Shown here piece after piece: positions 7,202-17,500 of a stretch of DNA of 64,000 nucleotides (the first letter of the stretch is position 1; each line of letters opens with the position of its first letter). The notes beneath the pieces are model-generated. The model was given only the letters and a program-made list of their open reading frames with translations. It was not told where the DNA came from and searched no databases. The stretch comes from Pseudomonadota bacterium. Its GTDB lineage: Bacteria > Pseudomonadota > Gammaproteobacteria > Steroidobacterales > Woeseiaceae. The translations under genes were made by a program, and so were the position numbers. Where the stretch lies: contig JACZWL010000013.1 of assembly GCA_022572185.1 (NCBI GenBank), positions 1-64,000 of the forward strand, read 5' to 3'.

Positions 7202-9619
7202 ATGAGGCACTGGCAAAACAAGAGACAGGGAGTTCGATTCTGGCAGCGGCTGCCGGCAGTCATCGCCGTTGCCTGTCTGACCTTGCCGGTCGCAGCCCTG
7301 GCCGTTGATTTTGTCGTGCGTGACATGCGTGTCGAAGGCCTGCAACGTATTTCCGAGGGCACGGTTTTCAACTATCTGCCAATTAATGTCGGCGATACGG
7401 TCGACGACATCAGGATTCAGGAGGCAATGCGGGCGCTTTATTCGCAGCAGCTGTTTGACGACATCGAGATGCGACGTGACGGAGACACACTGATCATAGC
7501 GGTTAAGGAACGTCCATCTATCGAAGACTTCACGATTGAGGGCAACAAGGACATCAAGACCGAAGATCTCATGGAATCGCTGCGTGGGGTGGGTCTGGCA
7601 CGTGGCCGGACCTTTGACCGTTCGGTCCTGGACGAAGTTCAGCAATTCCTGAAGGAACAGTACTACGACCGCGGCAAATACGCTGTGGTCGTCAATACCG
7701 ATGTGATGGATCGGCCGAATAACACGGTCCGGGTCAGCATCGAGGTCAAGGAGGGAGAGCGGGCGAAGATACGTCAGGTCAATATCATCGGTAATCGCAG
7801 TTTCGACGAAAAGACAATCCGCGAAGACTTTGAACTGGACACGGCGAACTGGTTGTCGTGGATCCGACAGGACGATCGCTATGCCAAGGAGTCCCTGGGC
7901 GGCGATCTTGAGACCCTTCGCTCCTTCTATATGGACCGTGGTTACGCGGACTTTCGAATCGAATCAACGCAGGTCGCGATTTCCCCGAACAAGAAAGACA
8001 TTTATGTCACGATTAACCTGCACGAGGGAGAGCAGTACAAGATTTCCGACACGAAAGTTGTCGGCAAGATGGTGATACCGGAAGAGCAGCTCAGCGGTCT
8101 CATTCTCGCGAAACCGGGTTCGACGTTCAACCTGCAGCTACTCACTCAGTCAATGGAGCTGATGGAGTTCCGTCTCGGCGAACAAGGGTATTCGAATGCT
8201 GAGATCGAACCGGTGCCGGAACTCGACCACGAGAAAAAAGAAGCATCGGTAACCTTCTTCGTTGATCCGGGGAGTCGTGTCTACGTTCGACGAATTATTT
8301 TCAAGAATATCGATCAGGTCGACGACGAGGTCTTGCGTCGCGAGATGCGACAGACTGAGGGCGCCTATCTGTCGAATCGCCTGGTCGATCGGTCAAGGAT
8401 ACGATTACAGCGTTTGCCATACATCGAAAAGGTAGAAGTAGAAAACGTCCCCGTGCCCGGTAGTCCGGACCTGGTCGACATCGAATTCGATATCGAATAT
8501 CGCATGCCCGGCCAGTTCAGTGGCGGACTTGGTTTTTCCGAATCGCAAGGGCTGATTTTGAACGGCAGCATCGTGCACACCAATTTTCTCGGCTCGGGAA
8601 ATCGTGTTGCACTTCAGGTGAGTACGGGAAGCTTTTCGACGCTCTACAGCCTGTCACATACAGATCCTTACACGACGCGAAACGGCGTTCGAAGAACCGT
8701 GTCAGTCAATTTTCGAGATATCACGCAATTCACCTCGGCGTCATCCGACTTTTCGACAACAAACATTGGTGCGACGATCGAGTACGGCTATCCGATCACC
8801 GAATACCAATCGTTGAGTCTTGGAATAAGCTTCAATCGTGCCGAACTACTTGCGTCCAGCAGGAGTTCGCAACAGGCCCAGGACTGGGTCCTGAATAACG
8901 GTAACCAGTTCACCGATGAAGTCAGTCCCGGCGTTGTTTTCACCGGGACCGAATTTGACACGTACGAACTGATAGCCGGTTGGAGCTATGACAGCCGCAA
9001 CAGGAGCCTCTTCGCAGACCGGGGTTCCCGCCAGCAGTTATTTTTCTCGTACGCGCTGCCCGGCAGTGGGGTCGAGTACTATACGGTGCGCCACAATTTT
9101 ACGAAATACATTCCGCTTTTCGGTAGATGGACCATACGCCTGAATAGCGAACTGGGTTTTGGCGAGGCGCTGGGCGATACGACCGCGCTGCCGCCGTATA
9201 AGCAGTTCTTCAGCGGCGGGCCGCAGTCGGTTCGCGGCTACAAAGAGTCCTGGCTGGGCCCGCGCGACAGCTTCGGGAACCCCTATGGCGGCAATGTGTT
9301 GGTCGCCGGTCAAGTAGAGCTTATAATCCCCCTTCCGGCTAAATTGAGCGGCAGCACGCGAGCCAGTATTTTCTATGATATCGGTAACGTATTTAATTCC
9401 GGTGAGGTCGAATTCACCGATAAACTGGGTGCTCCGATTTCTTATAAACCGGATTTCAATGAGTTGAAGACATCCGTCGGTGTGGCGGTTCAGTGGCTGG
9501 CGCCCATGGGACTTTTTCGATTCAGTTATGCGGTGCCGCTCAACGAGTTCAAAGGCAACGACAGATTCTACGGAGACGTGGTAGAAGGTTTTCAGTTCTC
9601 CATTGGTCAGGCGTTTTAA
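7202..9619 (+). CDS. bamA: Outer membrane protein assembly factor BamA
   Basis: Central beta-barrel of the BAM complex, which inserts outer-membrane proteins. The ATG at 7202 is preceded by CAAGGC and begins a signal peptide (basic MRHWQNKRQG, hydrophobic core, cleavage near VAALA-VDF), so I prefer it to the TTG at 7169. Five POTRA repeats follow (~residues 24-420), then the Omp85 barrel with the lid-lock region GGPQSVRGYKESWLGPRD and a terminal Phe (QFSIGQAF). Length is 805 residues, typical of the family. The gene sits between rseP and skp as expected. Confidence 0.96.
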   Translation: MRHWQNKRQGVRFWQRLPAVIAVACLTLPVAALAVDFVVRDMRVEGLQRISEGTVFNYLPINVGDTVDDIRIQEAMRALYSQQLFDDIEMRRDGDTLIIAVKERPSIEDFTIEGNKDIKTEDLMESLRGVGLARGRTFDRSVLDEVQQFLKEQYYDRGKYAVVVNTDVMDRPNNTVRVSIEVKEGERAKIRQVNIIGNRSFDEKTIREDFELDTANWLSWIRQDDRYAKESLGGDLETLRSFYMDRGYADFRIESTQVAISPNKKDIYVTINLHEGEQYKISDTKVVGKMVIPEEQLSGLILAKPGSTFNLQLLTQSMELMEFRLGEQGYSNAEIEPVPELDHEKKEASVTFFVDPGSRVYVRRIIFKNIDQVDDEVLRREMRQTEGAYLSNRLVDRSRIRLQRLPYIEKVEVENVPVPGSPDLVDIEFDIEYRMPGQFSGGLGFSESQGLILNGSIVHTNFLGSGNRVALQVSTGSFSTLYSLSHTDPYTTRNGVRRTVSVNFRDITQFTSASSDFSTTNIGATIEYGYPITEYQSLSLGISFNRAELLASSRSSQQAQDWVLNNGNQFTDEVSPGVVFTGTEFDTYELIAGWSYDSRNRSLFADRGSRQQLFFSYALPGSGVEYYTVRHNFTKYIPLFGRWTIRLNSELGFGEALGDTTALPPYKQFFSGGPQSVRGYKESWLGPRDSFGNPYGGNVLVAGQVELIIPLPAKLSGSTRASIFYDIGNVFNSGEVEFTDKLGAPISYKPDFNELKTSVGVAVQWLAPMGLFRFSYAVPLNEFKGNDRFYGDVVEGFQFSIGQAF

Positions 9620-9633
9620 GGATAGGATTTTTT

Positions 9634-10173
9634 ATGAATTTGCTAAAGCAACGATTGCTTCAGGCAACACTGGCTGTTGCAGTTATGTCTATATTTGGTG
9701 GGACTGTCGCCGCTCAGGAGTTGAAAATTGGTGTGGTCAGTATTCCGGTTTTGATGGAACGTGCGCCACAGGCAAAAGTGGCGATGGATGCACTACAGGA
9801 GGAGTTTGCACCACGTCAAAGGACAATTGTTGCCAAGCAGACGGAACTGGAAGAGCTTAACGAAAAAGTAAGACGTGATTTCGAGGTGATGGGTGAAACG
9901 GAACGCCGCAACGCCGAAAAAGAACTTCGTGATTTGCAGCGCGAAGTTACTCGTCTGCAAAATGAGTTCAGAGAGGACCTGAATCTTCGTCGCAATGAGG
10001 AACTCGGCAAGCTGCAACGATCCCTTTTGAAGGAAGTGCAGGATTATGCGGAGACGACCGGTTTCGATCTTATCGTCGGTGACGGCGTCTTGTATGCAAG
10101 TTCCACGGTAAATATTACCGAACTCGTTCTGCGCGCGATGGAAGCAAACTTTAACGCTACGGGGGCGCGCTAA
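9634..10173 (+). CDS. skp: Periplasmic chaperone Skp (OmpH family)
   Basis: Periplasmic chaperone that carries unfolded outer-membrane proteins to BamA. The ATG at 9634 follows AAGGATAGG and begins a signal peptide (MNLLKQRLLQATLAVAVMS, cleavage near GGTVAA-QELK). The mature part opens with KIGVVSIPVLMERAPQ, the short beta segment of the family. It continues as a long charged coiled coil (~50-130) and returns to the trimer core. Length is 179 (E. coli 161). It is 14 bp after bamA. Confidence 0.93.
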   Translation: MNLLKQRLLQATLAVAVMSIFGGTVAAQELKIGVVSIPVLMERAPQAKVAMDALQEEFAPRQRTIVAKQTELEELNEKVRRDFEVMGETERRNAEKELRDLQREVTRLQNEFREDLNLRRNEELGKLQRSLLKEVQDYAETTGFDLIVGDGVLYASSTVNITELVLRAMEANFNATGAR

Positions 10174-10211
10174 CGGCAGCCCGACCCTGCCCTGACATAT
10201 CACGGTGAAAT

Positions 10212-11237
10212 ATGCCGGCTAGCCTCGGAGAACTGGCGACTGAATTCGGTTGTGAGTTAGTAGGCGACCCGGAGATCCGCGTGGACCGCGTTGCGACGCT
10301 GACGAACGCTTCACCGGAATCCGTCGGTTTTCTTGCCAGTCCGGCTTATCGAAACGAGCTGCTTGCCACCAAGGCGGCTGCCGTCGTCCTGACAGAGGCC
10401 GACGCCGGCGATTGTCGGGTTGCCGCCCTGATCTCCGACGACCCGTACGCGACTTATGCGCTCATCGCCGGTGTGTTGCACCCGCCCGCAGGCCATGCAG
10501 CGGGCATTCATTCGTCCGCAATCATTGCAGATAGCGCGAGTATTTCGGACAGCGCACATATATCCGCCAATGTCGTCATTGGCGAACACTGTTCGATTGC
10601 CGAGGGCGTTTACATCGCGGCTGGATGCGTTCTTGGTAAGCGCTGTTCGCTCGGCAGGGACTCACAGGTGCTTGTCAACGCGACGCTGGTTGAAGATGTC
10701 CGGATTGGTGAACGAACGATCATTCACCCCGGCGCTGTTATCGGATCCGATGGATTCGGCCATGCCCGGGCGTACTCCGGCTGGACAAAAATTCCCCAGC
10801 TCGGAGGCGTTGTTATCGGCAACGACGTCGAAATTGGCACAAACACGGCCGTAGACCGCGGCGCGATCGATGATACGATCATCGAAGACGGTGTCAGACT
10901 GGATAAGCTGATTCAGATCGGCCACAACGCCCGCATCGGCGCGCATACGGCCATTGCCGGGATGACCGCGATCGCCGGCAGTGCGACAGTCGGCAAGCGA
11001 TGCATGATCGCAGGCCTGGCAGGTGTGACAGGGCATGTGACAGTATGTGACGACACAGTCATTATGGCCCAGGCGCTGATCACGAAAGACATTCGTGAGC
11101 CTGGCGTGTACTCGGCGACATTCGGGGCGGAAAAAGACCAGGTCTGGAAGCGAATGGTTGCAAGGTTCCGCCGAAGTGCAGCACTCGAGAAACGGGTGGC
11201 AGAACTCGAAGCGAAGGTTAGCAAGAATGACGGATGA
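10212..11237 (+). CDS. lpxD: UDP-3-O-acylglucosamine N-acyltransferase
   Basis: Third step of lipid A synthesis: transfers a 3-hydroxyacyl chain from ACP to the 2-amino group of UDP-3-O-acylglucosamine. The N-terminal uridine-binding domain (~1-95) is followed by a left-handed beta helix of hexapeptide repeats (~100-310). The catalytic histidine lies in LDKLIQIGHNARIGAHT, and a C-terminal helix follows. At 341 residues it equals E. coli LpxD. It overlaps fabZ by 11 bp. Confidence 0.96.
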   Translation: MPASLGELATEFGCELVGDPEIRVDRVATLTNASPESVGFLASPAYRNELLATKAAAVVLTEADAGDCRVAALISDDPYATYALIAGVLHPPAGHAAGIHSSAIIADSASISDSAHISANVVIGEHCSIAEGVYIAAGCVLGKRCSLGRDSQVLVNATLVEDVRIGERTIIHPGAVIGSDGFGHARAYSGWTKIPQLGGVVIGNDVEIGTNTAVDRGAIDDTIIEDGVRLDKLIQIGHNARIGAHTAIAGMTAIAGSATVGKRCMIAGLAGVTGHVTVCDDTVIMAQALITKDIREPGVYSATFGAEKDQVWKRMVARFRRSAALEKRVAELEAKVSKNDG

Positions 11238-11685
11238 ATCGCGTACTCTGGATATCGTGCAGATCCAGAAGCTGCTGCCACACCGCTATCCGTTTCTGTT
11301 GCTTGACAGGGTAACCGACTGTCGGCCGGGAGTGTCAGTCACCGCAATCAAGAACGTAACGGCAAATGAACCTTTTTTCCAGGGACATTTTCCCGACTGG
11401 CCGATCATGCCGGGCGTATTGATCATTGAAGCGATGGCGCAGGCTGGCGGCATACTTTATTACTTGTCTGCGGAAGCTATCGGATCCGGGCAACTCTTTT
11501 ATCTGGTAGCCGTTGATGAGGCCAGATTTCGCCGCCCGGTGTCGCCCGGTGACCAATTGAAAATAGAGGTACGCGTTGCGCGAAAACGCCGCAGTATGTG
11601 GCGCTTCGATTGTTCCGCGAGCGTGGACGGCAAGCAGGCAGTGTCTGCGGTCATCATGTGCGCGCCGGGGGACAAGCCCGCGTGA
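11227..11685 (+). CDS. fabZ: 3-hydroxyacyl-ACP dehydratase FabZ
   Basis: Dehydrates 3-hydroxyacyl-ACP in fatty acid elongation and competes with LpxA/LpxD for the same substrate, which explains its place among the lipid A genes. The hot-dog fold motifs are clear: LLPHRYPFLLLDRV, then the catalytic helix region FFQGHFPDWPIMPGVL with His, and EAMAQAGG. The ATG at 11227 inside lpxD gives 152 residues, the normal size. Confidence 0.96.
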   Translation: MTDESRTLDIVQIQKLLPHRYPFLLLDRVTDCRPGVSVTAIKNVTANEPFFQGHFPDWPIMPGVLIIEAMAQAGGILYYLSAEAIGSGQLFYLVAVDEARFRRPVSPGDQLKIEVRVARKRRSMWRFDCSASVDGKQAVSAVIMCAPGDKPA

Positions 11686-12452
11686 TCCATCCAACTGCGA
11701 TTGTTGCCGACTCCGCGGTGATTTCCGATGGCGTTGAGGTCGGACCTTATACAATCATAGGTGATCATGTTGAAATCGGTGCCGGCACAATAGTCGGCAG
11801 CCATGTTGTGATTAACGGACCGACCCGAATCGGCGAGAACAATCGCATTTACCAGTTTGCATCAGTCGGCGATGATCCGCAGGACAAGAAGTATCGGAAC
11901 GAAGATACCCGCCTCGAGATCGGCGACAGAAATACCATCCGTGAATACTGCTCGATAAGCAGAGGGACTGTTCAGGATAAGGGAGTAACGGTACTCGGTG
12001 ACGATAACTGGATCATGGCCTACGTCCACATCGCGCACGACTGCCAGGTCGGAAACAAGACCATCATGGCGAACAACACGACCCTTGCCGGACATGTGCA
12101 TGTCGATGACTGGGCAATCTTCGCCGGGTTCGCTGGTGCGCACCAGTTCTGCCACGTTGGTGCACACAGTTTTCTCGGCATGTATACGGGTGTGAACCAG
12201 GACGTGCCGGCTTACGTGATGGTCTTTGGCCTTCCCGGTGCGCCGGCTGGCATCAACAGCGAAGGGCTGAAACGGCGCGACTTCAGCAAGGATCAGATTC
12301 GCAACATCAAGAACGCGTATCGGATTGTCTATCGCAACGGCCTGAAACTCGCCGAAGCCATTGCCGAGATTGACAGCCTGGTTAACGATCAGCCGGAGCT
12401 GCGGATCTTTCTCGATTCCCTGACAACGTCCGAGCGTGGCGTGGTGCGATAG
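11682..12452 (+). CDS. lpxA: UDP-N-acetylglucosamine acyltransferase
   Basis: First step of lipid A synthesis, adding a 3-hydroxyacyl chain to UDP-GlcNAc. The GTG at 11682 overlaps the fabZ stop (GTGA) and gives the family start IHPTAIVADSAVI. Hexapeptide repeats span ~1-190, with the catalytic His in MAYVHIAHDCQVG, followed by a helical C-terminal domain. Length is 256 (E. coli 262). Confidence 0.95.
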   Translation: MIHPTAIVADSAVISDGVEVGPYTIIGDHVEIGAGTIVGSHVVINGPTRIGENNRIYQFASVGDDPQDKKYRNEDTRLEIGDRNTIREYCSISRGTVQDKGVTVLGDDNWIMAYVHIAHDCQVGNKTIMANNTTLAGHVHVDDWAIFAGFAGAHQFCHVGAHSFLGMYTGVNQDVPAYVMVFGLPGAPAGINSEGLKRRDFSKDQIRNIKNAYRIVYRNGLKLAEAIAEIDSLVNDQPELRIFLDSLTTSERGVVR

Positions 12453-12457
12453 GCGAG

Positions 12458-12656
12458 CCCGAATATTGCACAAGACACCCAGAAATTGCTGACAGCTCCG
12501 TGAAATGAACACGACTATCGAAATCTCAATGGCGACCCTTTGTGACCCGGGCGACCTCTTCCGTGCAGCCATAGCCCGTTATGCCTCTCAGTCCGGAGCG
12601 GCGTCAGGCATGACGATGTCGCGCCCACGATTCCGGACTCTTGTGCAATTTTCGGG
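12458..12656. repeat. 199 bp inverted-repeat-bounded insert between lpxA and lpxB
   Basis: The lpxA-lpxB gap (216 bp) is unusually large for this operon. It is bounded by 18 bp inverted repeats with one mismatch: cccgaatattgcacaaga (12458-12475) and tcttgtgcaattttcggg (12639-12656). The interior has no convincing gene on either strand. The structure looks like a small non-autonomous mobile element or a large stem. I see no clear target-site duplication. Confidence 0.5.
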
Positions 12657-12668
12657 CTGACAGGCGAC

Positions 12669-13817
12669 ATGCAAGAATTGCGGATCGGCATGGTCGTTGG
12701 TGAGGTATCCGGCGACCAGTTGGGTGCCGGACTTATCCGGGCGCTCAAGGCACGGAATCCCGGGGTTCGGGTCGAGGGCGTTGCAGGGCCGGCGATGCGC
12801 GAGGCCGGCTGCGATGTCTGGGAGGATGCCGACACGCTGGCGGTGATGGGTCTGGTTGAGCCTGTTAAAGTGCTGCCGCGCCTGCTTCGCCTGCGCCGAT
12901 CACTCGTCAAACGCTGGGCGGAGGACCCCCCGGACATATTCGTCGGTATTGATGCGCCGGATTTTAATCTGGGACTGGAGAAAGCGCTGCGGAGCCGGGG
13001 AATTACCACCGTGCACTTCGTAAGTCCGACGGTCTGGGCATGGCGGCAGGGTCGCGTGCGCAAAGTCGCGAAAGCGGTAGACCTGGTCCTGTGCATATTT
13101 CCGTTCGAAGAGGATTTTTACAAAGCACATGATGTTGCGGCCGAATTTATCGGACACCCACTGGCTGACAGCGTCGACACCGACATCGACAGCGCGGCAA
13201 TGAGAAGACAGTTGGGTCTGACGGCGCCGAGAGTCATTGCCGTGATGCCAGGAAGCCGCCGCAATGAAATCGCCAGGCTCGGGCCGGTGTTTGCGAAGGC
13301 CTGCGGGCTGCTGATCGACCGGTATCCCGACCTGCAGTTCGTTGCACCGATGGTTAGCCCCACGCTGCGAGAGGCCTTCAAGGTCCAAATCGACGCAGCC
13401 GGTATGGGAGACCACATCAAACTGATTGATGGCAATGCGGAGGCCGCGATTGTCGCAGCCGATGTCGTCCTGCTCGCTTCCGGCACAGCTTCGTTGCAGA
13501 CCGCGTTGTATGGCAGACCGATGGTTGCAGCGTACAAGTTGTCACCGCTGACATATCTAATGCACCGCTTGTTCAAGCTCGTCAAAGTGAAGTATTTCGC
13601 GATGCCCAATCTGCTGACCGATGAGCCGATGGTGCCGGAGTTCCTGCAGGACGACGCGACGCCGGAGGCGCTCTCGGCGGCGATTGCCGAATTGCTGGAT
13701 GACCCTGAACGCCGGGCAGTCATCGAGAGCAGGTTTGTGGCACTGCGTGCGGAGCTGACTCGTGGCGCCCAGCAACGGGCAGCCAAAGCAATACTTGATC
13801 TTGCCGGTGCCACATGA
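12669..13817 (+). CDS. lpxB: Lipid A disaccharide synthase
   Basis: GT-B fold glycosyltransferase (family GT19) at the inner membrane that joins UDP-2,3-diacylglucosamine with lipid X. Family motifs are VGEVSGDQLGAGLI at the N-terminus, GIDAPDFNL, FVSPTVWAWRQGR, PGSRRNEI, and the C-terminal LASGTASLQTAL with PMVAAYKLS. Length is 382 residues, as in E. coli. The stop overlaps rnhB by ATGA. Confidence 0.96.
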   Translation: MQELRIGMVVGEVSGDQLGAGLIRALKARNPGVRVEGVAGPAMREAGCDVWEDADTLAVMGLVEPVKVLPRLLRLRRSLVKRWAEDPPDIFVGIDAPDFNLGLEKALRSRGITTVHFVSPTVWAWRQGRVRKVAKAVDLVLCIFPFEEDFYKAHDVAAEFIGHPLADSVDTDIDSAAMRRQLGLTAPRVIAVMPGSRRNEIARLGPVFAKACGLLIDRYPDLQFVAPMVSPTLREAFKVQIDAAGMGDHIKLIDGNAEAAIVAADVVLLASGTASLQTALYGRPMVAAYKLSPLTYLMHRLFKLVKVKYFAMPNLLTDEPMVPEFLQDDATPEALSAAIAELLDDPERRAVIESRFVALRAELTRGAQQRAAKAILDLAGAT

Positions 13818-14440
13818 TGCAACAGGCCTTGTTTTGTGACCTCAACCGGCCGGTCGCGGGTGTCGATGAGGCAGGCCGGGGGCCACTCGCGGGACCGGTC
13901 GTAGCCGGTGCAGTGATCCTCGACCAGCGATCGCCGATCGACGGGCTCCGGGATTCCAAGAAACTCAGTCCCAGCCGCAGATCCCAGCTGGCCGGCGAGA
14001 TACGGCGGCATTCGCTGGCCTGGTCGGTTGCCTGGGCGGATGCAGCCGAGATCGACCGCCTGAACATCCTCGAGGCTACGTTTCTGGCGATGCGGCGCGC
14101 CATACTCGGCCTGCGAATTCGACCACATTACATACAGGTCGACGGCAATCGTCTCCCGAAGCTCACATTTGGCGCCGGCCGGATCGAGGGCGAGGCGATC
14201 GTCGGCGGTGATGCGATAATTGATGCGATCAGCGCTGCCTCCATCGTCGCCAAGGTCTGTCGCGACGAGATCATGGTCGAACTGGCGGGCATCTACCCGC
14301 ATTATGGTTTTGCCCGGCATAAAGGTTACGCTACGGCCGATCATCGTGAACGCATCGACCGGTTCGGACCATGTCAGCAACATCGCCGGAGTTTTCGTCC
14401 ATTTTCCTCGATGACGCAAGTGCTCCAGCAAGGTGATTAA
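13814..14440 (+). CDS. rnhB: Ribonuclease HII
   Basis: Removes ribonucleotides and RNA from RNA:DNA hybrids in the chromosome. The N-terminal active-site motif is GVDEAGRGPLAGPVVAGAV. Further acidic residues appear in QVDGN and in the region ISAASIVAKVCRDEIM, followed by GFARHKGY. Length is 208 (E. coli 198). The ATG at 13814 overlaps the lpxB stop; a second in-frame ATG at 13817 is also usable. Confidence 0.95.
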   Translation: MMQQALFCDLNRPVAGVDEAGRGPLAGPVVAGAVILDQRSPIDGLRDSKKLSPSRRSQLAGEIRRHSLAWSVAWADAAEIDRLNILEATFLAMRRAILGLRIRPHYIQVDGNRLPKLTFGAGRIEGEAIVGGDAIIDAISAASIVAKVCRDEIMVELAGIYPHYGFARHKGYATADHRERIDRFGPCQQHRRSFRPFSSMTQVLQQGD

Positions 14441-14571
14441 TGGGTCTGGAATTGACGGTGACGCCGCCGGTCATGCCGTTGGTACAGCGCGAGTGGCAGG
14501 ACATGCCAGCAGCCAGGAAAAACGATATTGACAGCGGCTCGATGAGCGGCGACCGTAACGACACACCATGA
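14440..14571 (+). CDS. 43-residue hypothetical ORF coupled to rnhB and dnaE
   Basis: An ATG shares a base with the rnhB stop (TAATG) and the frame ends in a TGA overlapping the dnaE ATG (ATGA). It fills the 127 bp rnhB-dnaE gap exactly. The product (MGLELTVTPPVMPLVQREWQ at the start, then a polar tail) has no hydrophobic helix or motif I recognise. It may be a small coupling peptide, a remnant of a lost gene, or chance. The double overlap is the main evidence. Confidence 0.3.
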   Translation: MGLELTVTPPVMPLVQREWQDMPAARKNDIDSGSMSGDRNDTP

Positions 14572-17500
14572 CTCAAGCCTTCATTCATCTGCATTTGCAC
14601 ACCGAGTACTCGATCATCGACGGTACCGTCAGGATCCCCGTGCTGATGCGGCAATGCGCGGACTTGGGCATGCCGGCGGTTGCGCTGACCGATCACGGCA
14701 ACCTTTTTGGCATGGTGAAGTTTTACCAGCAGGCACTTAAACAGGGAATCAAGCCGATTATCGGCGTAGACCTGAAGCTTGCTGATCATGACGATGTCGA
14801 CCGGCCGTCGGCCCTGCTATTGCTCTGTCAGGACCAGAAGGGGTATCGCAACCTCACGGCTCTCGTAACGAAGACCTTTCTCGAGGGTCAGCATCGCGGC
14901 GTTGCCATGGCAGAACGCGAGTGGCTGACGAGGGAAAGCTGCGCAGGGCTTATTGCCTTGTCCGGCGCGGTGCATGGTGACGTGGGCCGGGCATTGGTCA
15001 GCAACCACTACGATGTCGCCGAAAAGCGATTGGCAAGTTGGCTCGATGTATTTGGCGACCGCTTTTACCTGGAACTCGTGCGTACGGGACGAAGCGGAGA
15101 GGAAGAGTATGTACAAAGTGCGCTCGGGCTTGCCAGCAGCATGAGCGTGCCGGTCGTCGCGAGCAATGATGTCCGTTTCCTGGAGCGTGAGGATTTTGAG
15201 GCGCACGAGGCAAGAGTGTGTATTCAGTACGGACGCATGCTGAGCGATACCGACAGACCGAAGCTCTACAGCGAAAACCAGTATCTGAAAAACTGTGACG
15301 AGATGACCACGCTGTTTGACGATGTGCCGGAGGCGCTCTTGAATACAGCGGAGATCGCGAAGCGCTGCAACCTTGATCTCAAGCTGGGCCAGACCTATTT
15401 GCCGGTGTTTCCCGTTCCGGCCGGTCAGACGACGGAGGAAAATCTCAGGTCGGAGTCGGAAGCGGGACTGGACGTGGCGCTGGCCCGGATATTTCAAAAG
15501 CGCGAAACAGAAGTCGGGGACCAGGAAAACGCCGCGACTTCGTACAGAGAGAGGCTGGCCGCCGAGCTCACGGTAATCTGCGACATGGGATTTGCCGGTT
15601 ACTTTCTGATCGTTGCGGACTTCATTCGCTGGTCAAAAGAACAGCGGATTCCGGTGGGCCCCGGGCGTGGTTCGGGCGCGGGGTCGCTGGTCGCCTGGGT
15701 GTTGGGCATCACCGACCTCGACCCGCTGGAACATGGCCTCCTGTTCGAAAGATTTCTTAATCCCGAGCGCGTTTCGATGCCGGACTTCGATATCGATTTC
15801 TGCATGGAAGGACGCGACCGCGTTATCGATTATGTCGCGGAGAAATACGGCAGGGATCGTGTGTCCCAGATCATTACCTACGGAACAATGGCCGCAAGAG
15901 CCGTGATTCGTGATGTGGGTCGCGTCCTGGGTCAGCCCTATGGTTTTGTCGATCGCATTGCAAAGCAGGTGCCCTTCGAGCTGGGCATCACGCTCGACAA
16001 AGCCCTGGAGCAGGAAGATGAGCTTGCCGCGATGTACAAAGACGATGAAGAAGTCCGCTCGATCATCGATCTGGCGAAATCGCTCGAAGGACTGGTCAGG
16101 AATGCGGGTAAGCACGCGGGCGGCGTCGTTATTGCGCCGAACAGGCTGACAGACTTCACACCTCTGTATTGCGAAGAGGGCGGCAAGAACGTCGTCACCC
16201 AGTTGGACAAGGATGACGTGGAAGCTGCCGGGCTCGTCAAGTTCGATTTTCTGGGCCTGAAAACGCTGACCATCATTGATTGGGCTGTGCAGATCATCAA
16301 TGCGGAGCACCCCGACCTGCAACTGAATATCGCGAACATTCCATTAACCGACGCAAAGACCTTCGAGATGCTGAGGACGAGCAGTACGACGGCCATCTTT
16401 CAGCTTGAGTCACGGGGTATGCGTGACCTCGTACACCGCATGCAACCCGATCACTTCGACGATCTCGTCGCGCTGGTCGCATTGTTCCGTCCCGGGCCGC
16501 TGCAATCGGGCATGGTTGACGATTTTATTTCGCGAAAAAACGACGCAAACAAGACGAACATCGACTATCTGCATCCGGACCTGACGTCGGTTCTCAAGGA
16601 AACTTATGGTGTCATCCTTTATCAGGAACAGGTGATGCAGATCGCACAGGTGCTCGCCGGCTATACGCTCGGCGGGGCCGACCTGCTGCGCCGTGCGATG
16701 GGCAAGAAAAAGCCCGAGGAAATGGCCAAGCAGCGCGAAGTCTTTGTGAATGGTGCGGTGAAGCGCGGTGTCGCGGACTTCACGGCGACACGAATATTCG
16801 ATTTGATGGAAAAGTTTGCCGCTTACGGTTTCAACAAGTCACATTCGGCTGCGTACGCATTGTTGGCGTATCAAACGGCTTATCTCAAAGCACATTATCC
16901 GGCGGCATTCACAGCGGCTGTGATGAGCGCCGATCTGGACAACACCGATCGCCTGGTGATGATTAAGGATGACTGCCGGCATATCGGGCTCGAGTTGAAG
17001 GCACCGGATATCAACGAATCCAACTATCAGTTCAACGTGGCCGGAGAGCGGTCGATCCTTTATGGCCTGGGCGCGCTAAAGGGTGTTGGCCGCAGTGTTG
17101 TCGAATCGATTATCGCCGAGCGAAACGAAAACGGCGATTTCGAAAATCTTGGTGAATTTTGCCGCCGGGTCAACCCGGAAAAACTCAACCGCAGGGCGAT
17201 CGAGGCGATGATTAAATCCGGAGCGATGGACAGCTTCGGCGAGACGCGCCGCAGCATGATGCGATCTTTACCGGAAGCATTGAAGTGTGCCGTCCAGGAG
17301 GCGCATGCCCGTGCGGCTGGTCAAAACGACATGTTTGGTATCGACAAACCAGAGCATGCGACGGAATCATCACGAAATGCTGAAGTTGTCGAATGGAATG
17401 ATCGTGAGCTTCTCGGTAATGAAAAGGAAGCACTCGGACTTTACCTGACCGGCCATCCATTCGATGCGGTACGCAAGGACGCACTGTTTCTGGCCGACGG

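Noticed and set aside
12515-13096. Minus-strand frame over the start of lpxB
   Set aside because: Antisense of conserved lpxB residues with biased composition; considered as a transposase remnant but no motif supports it.
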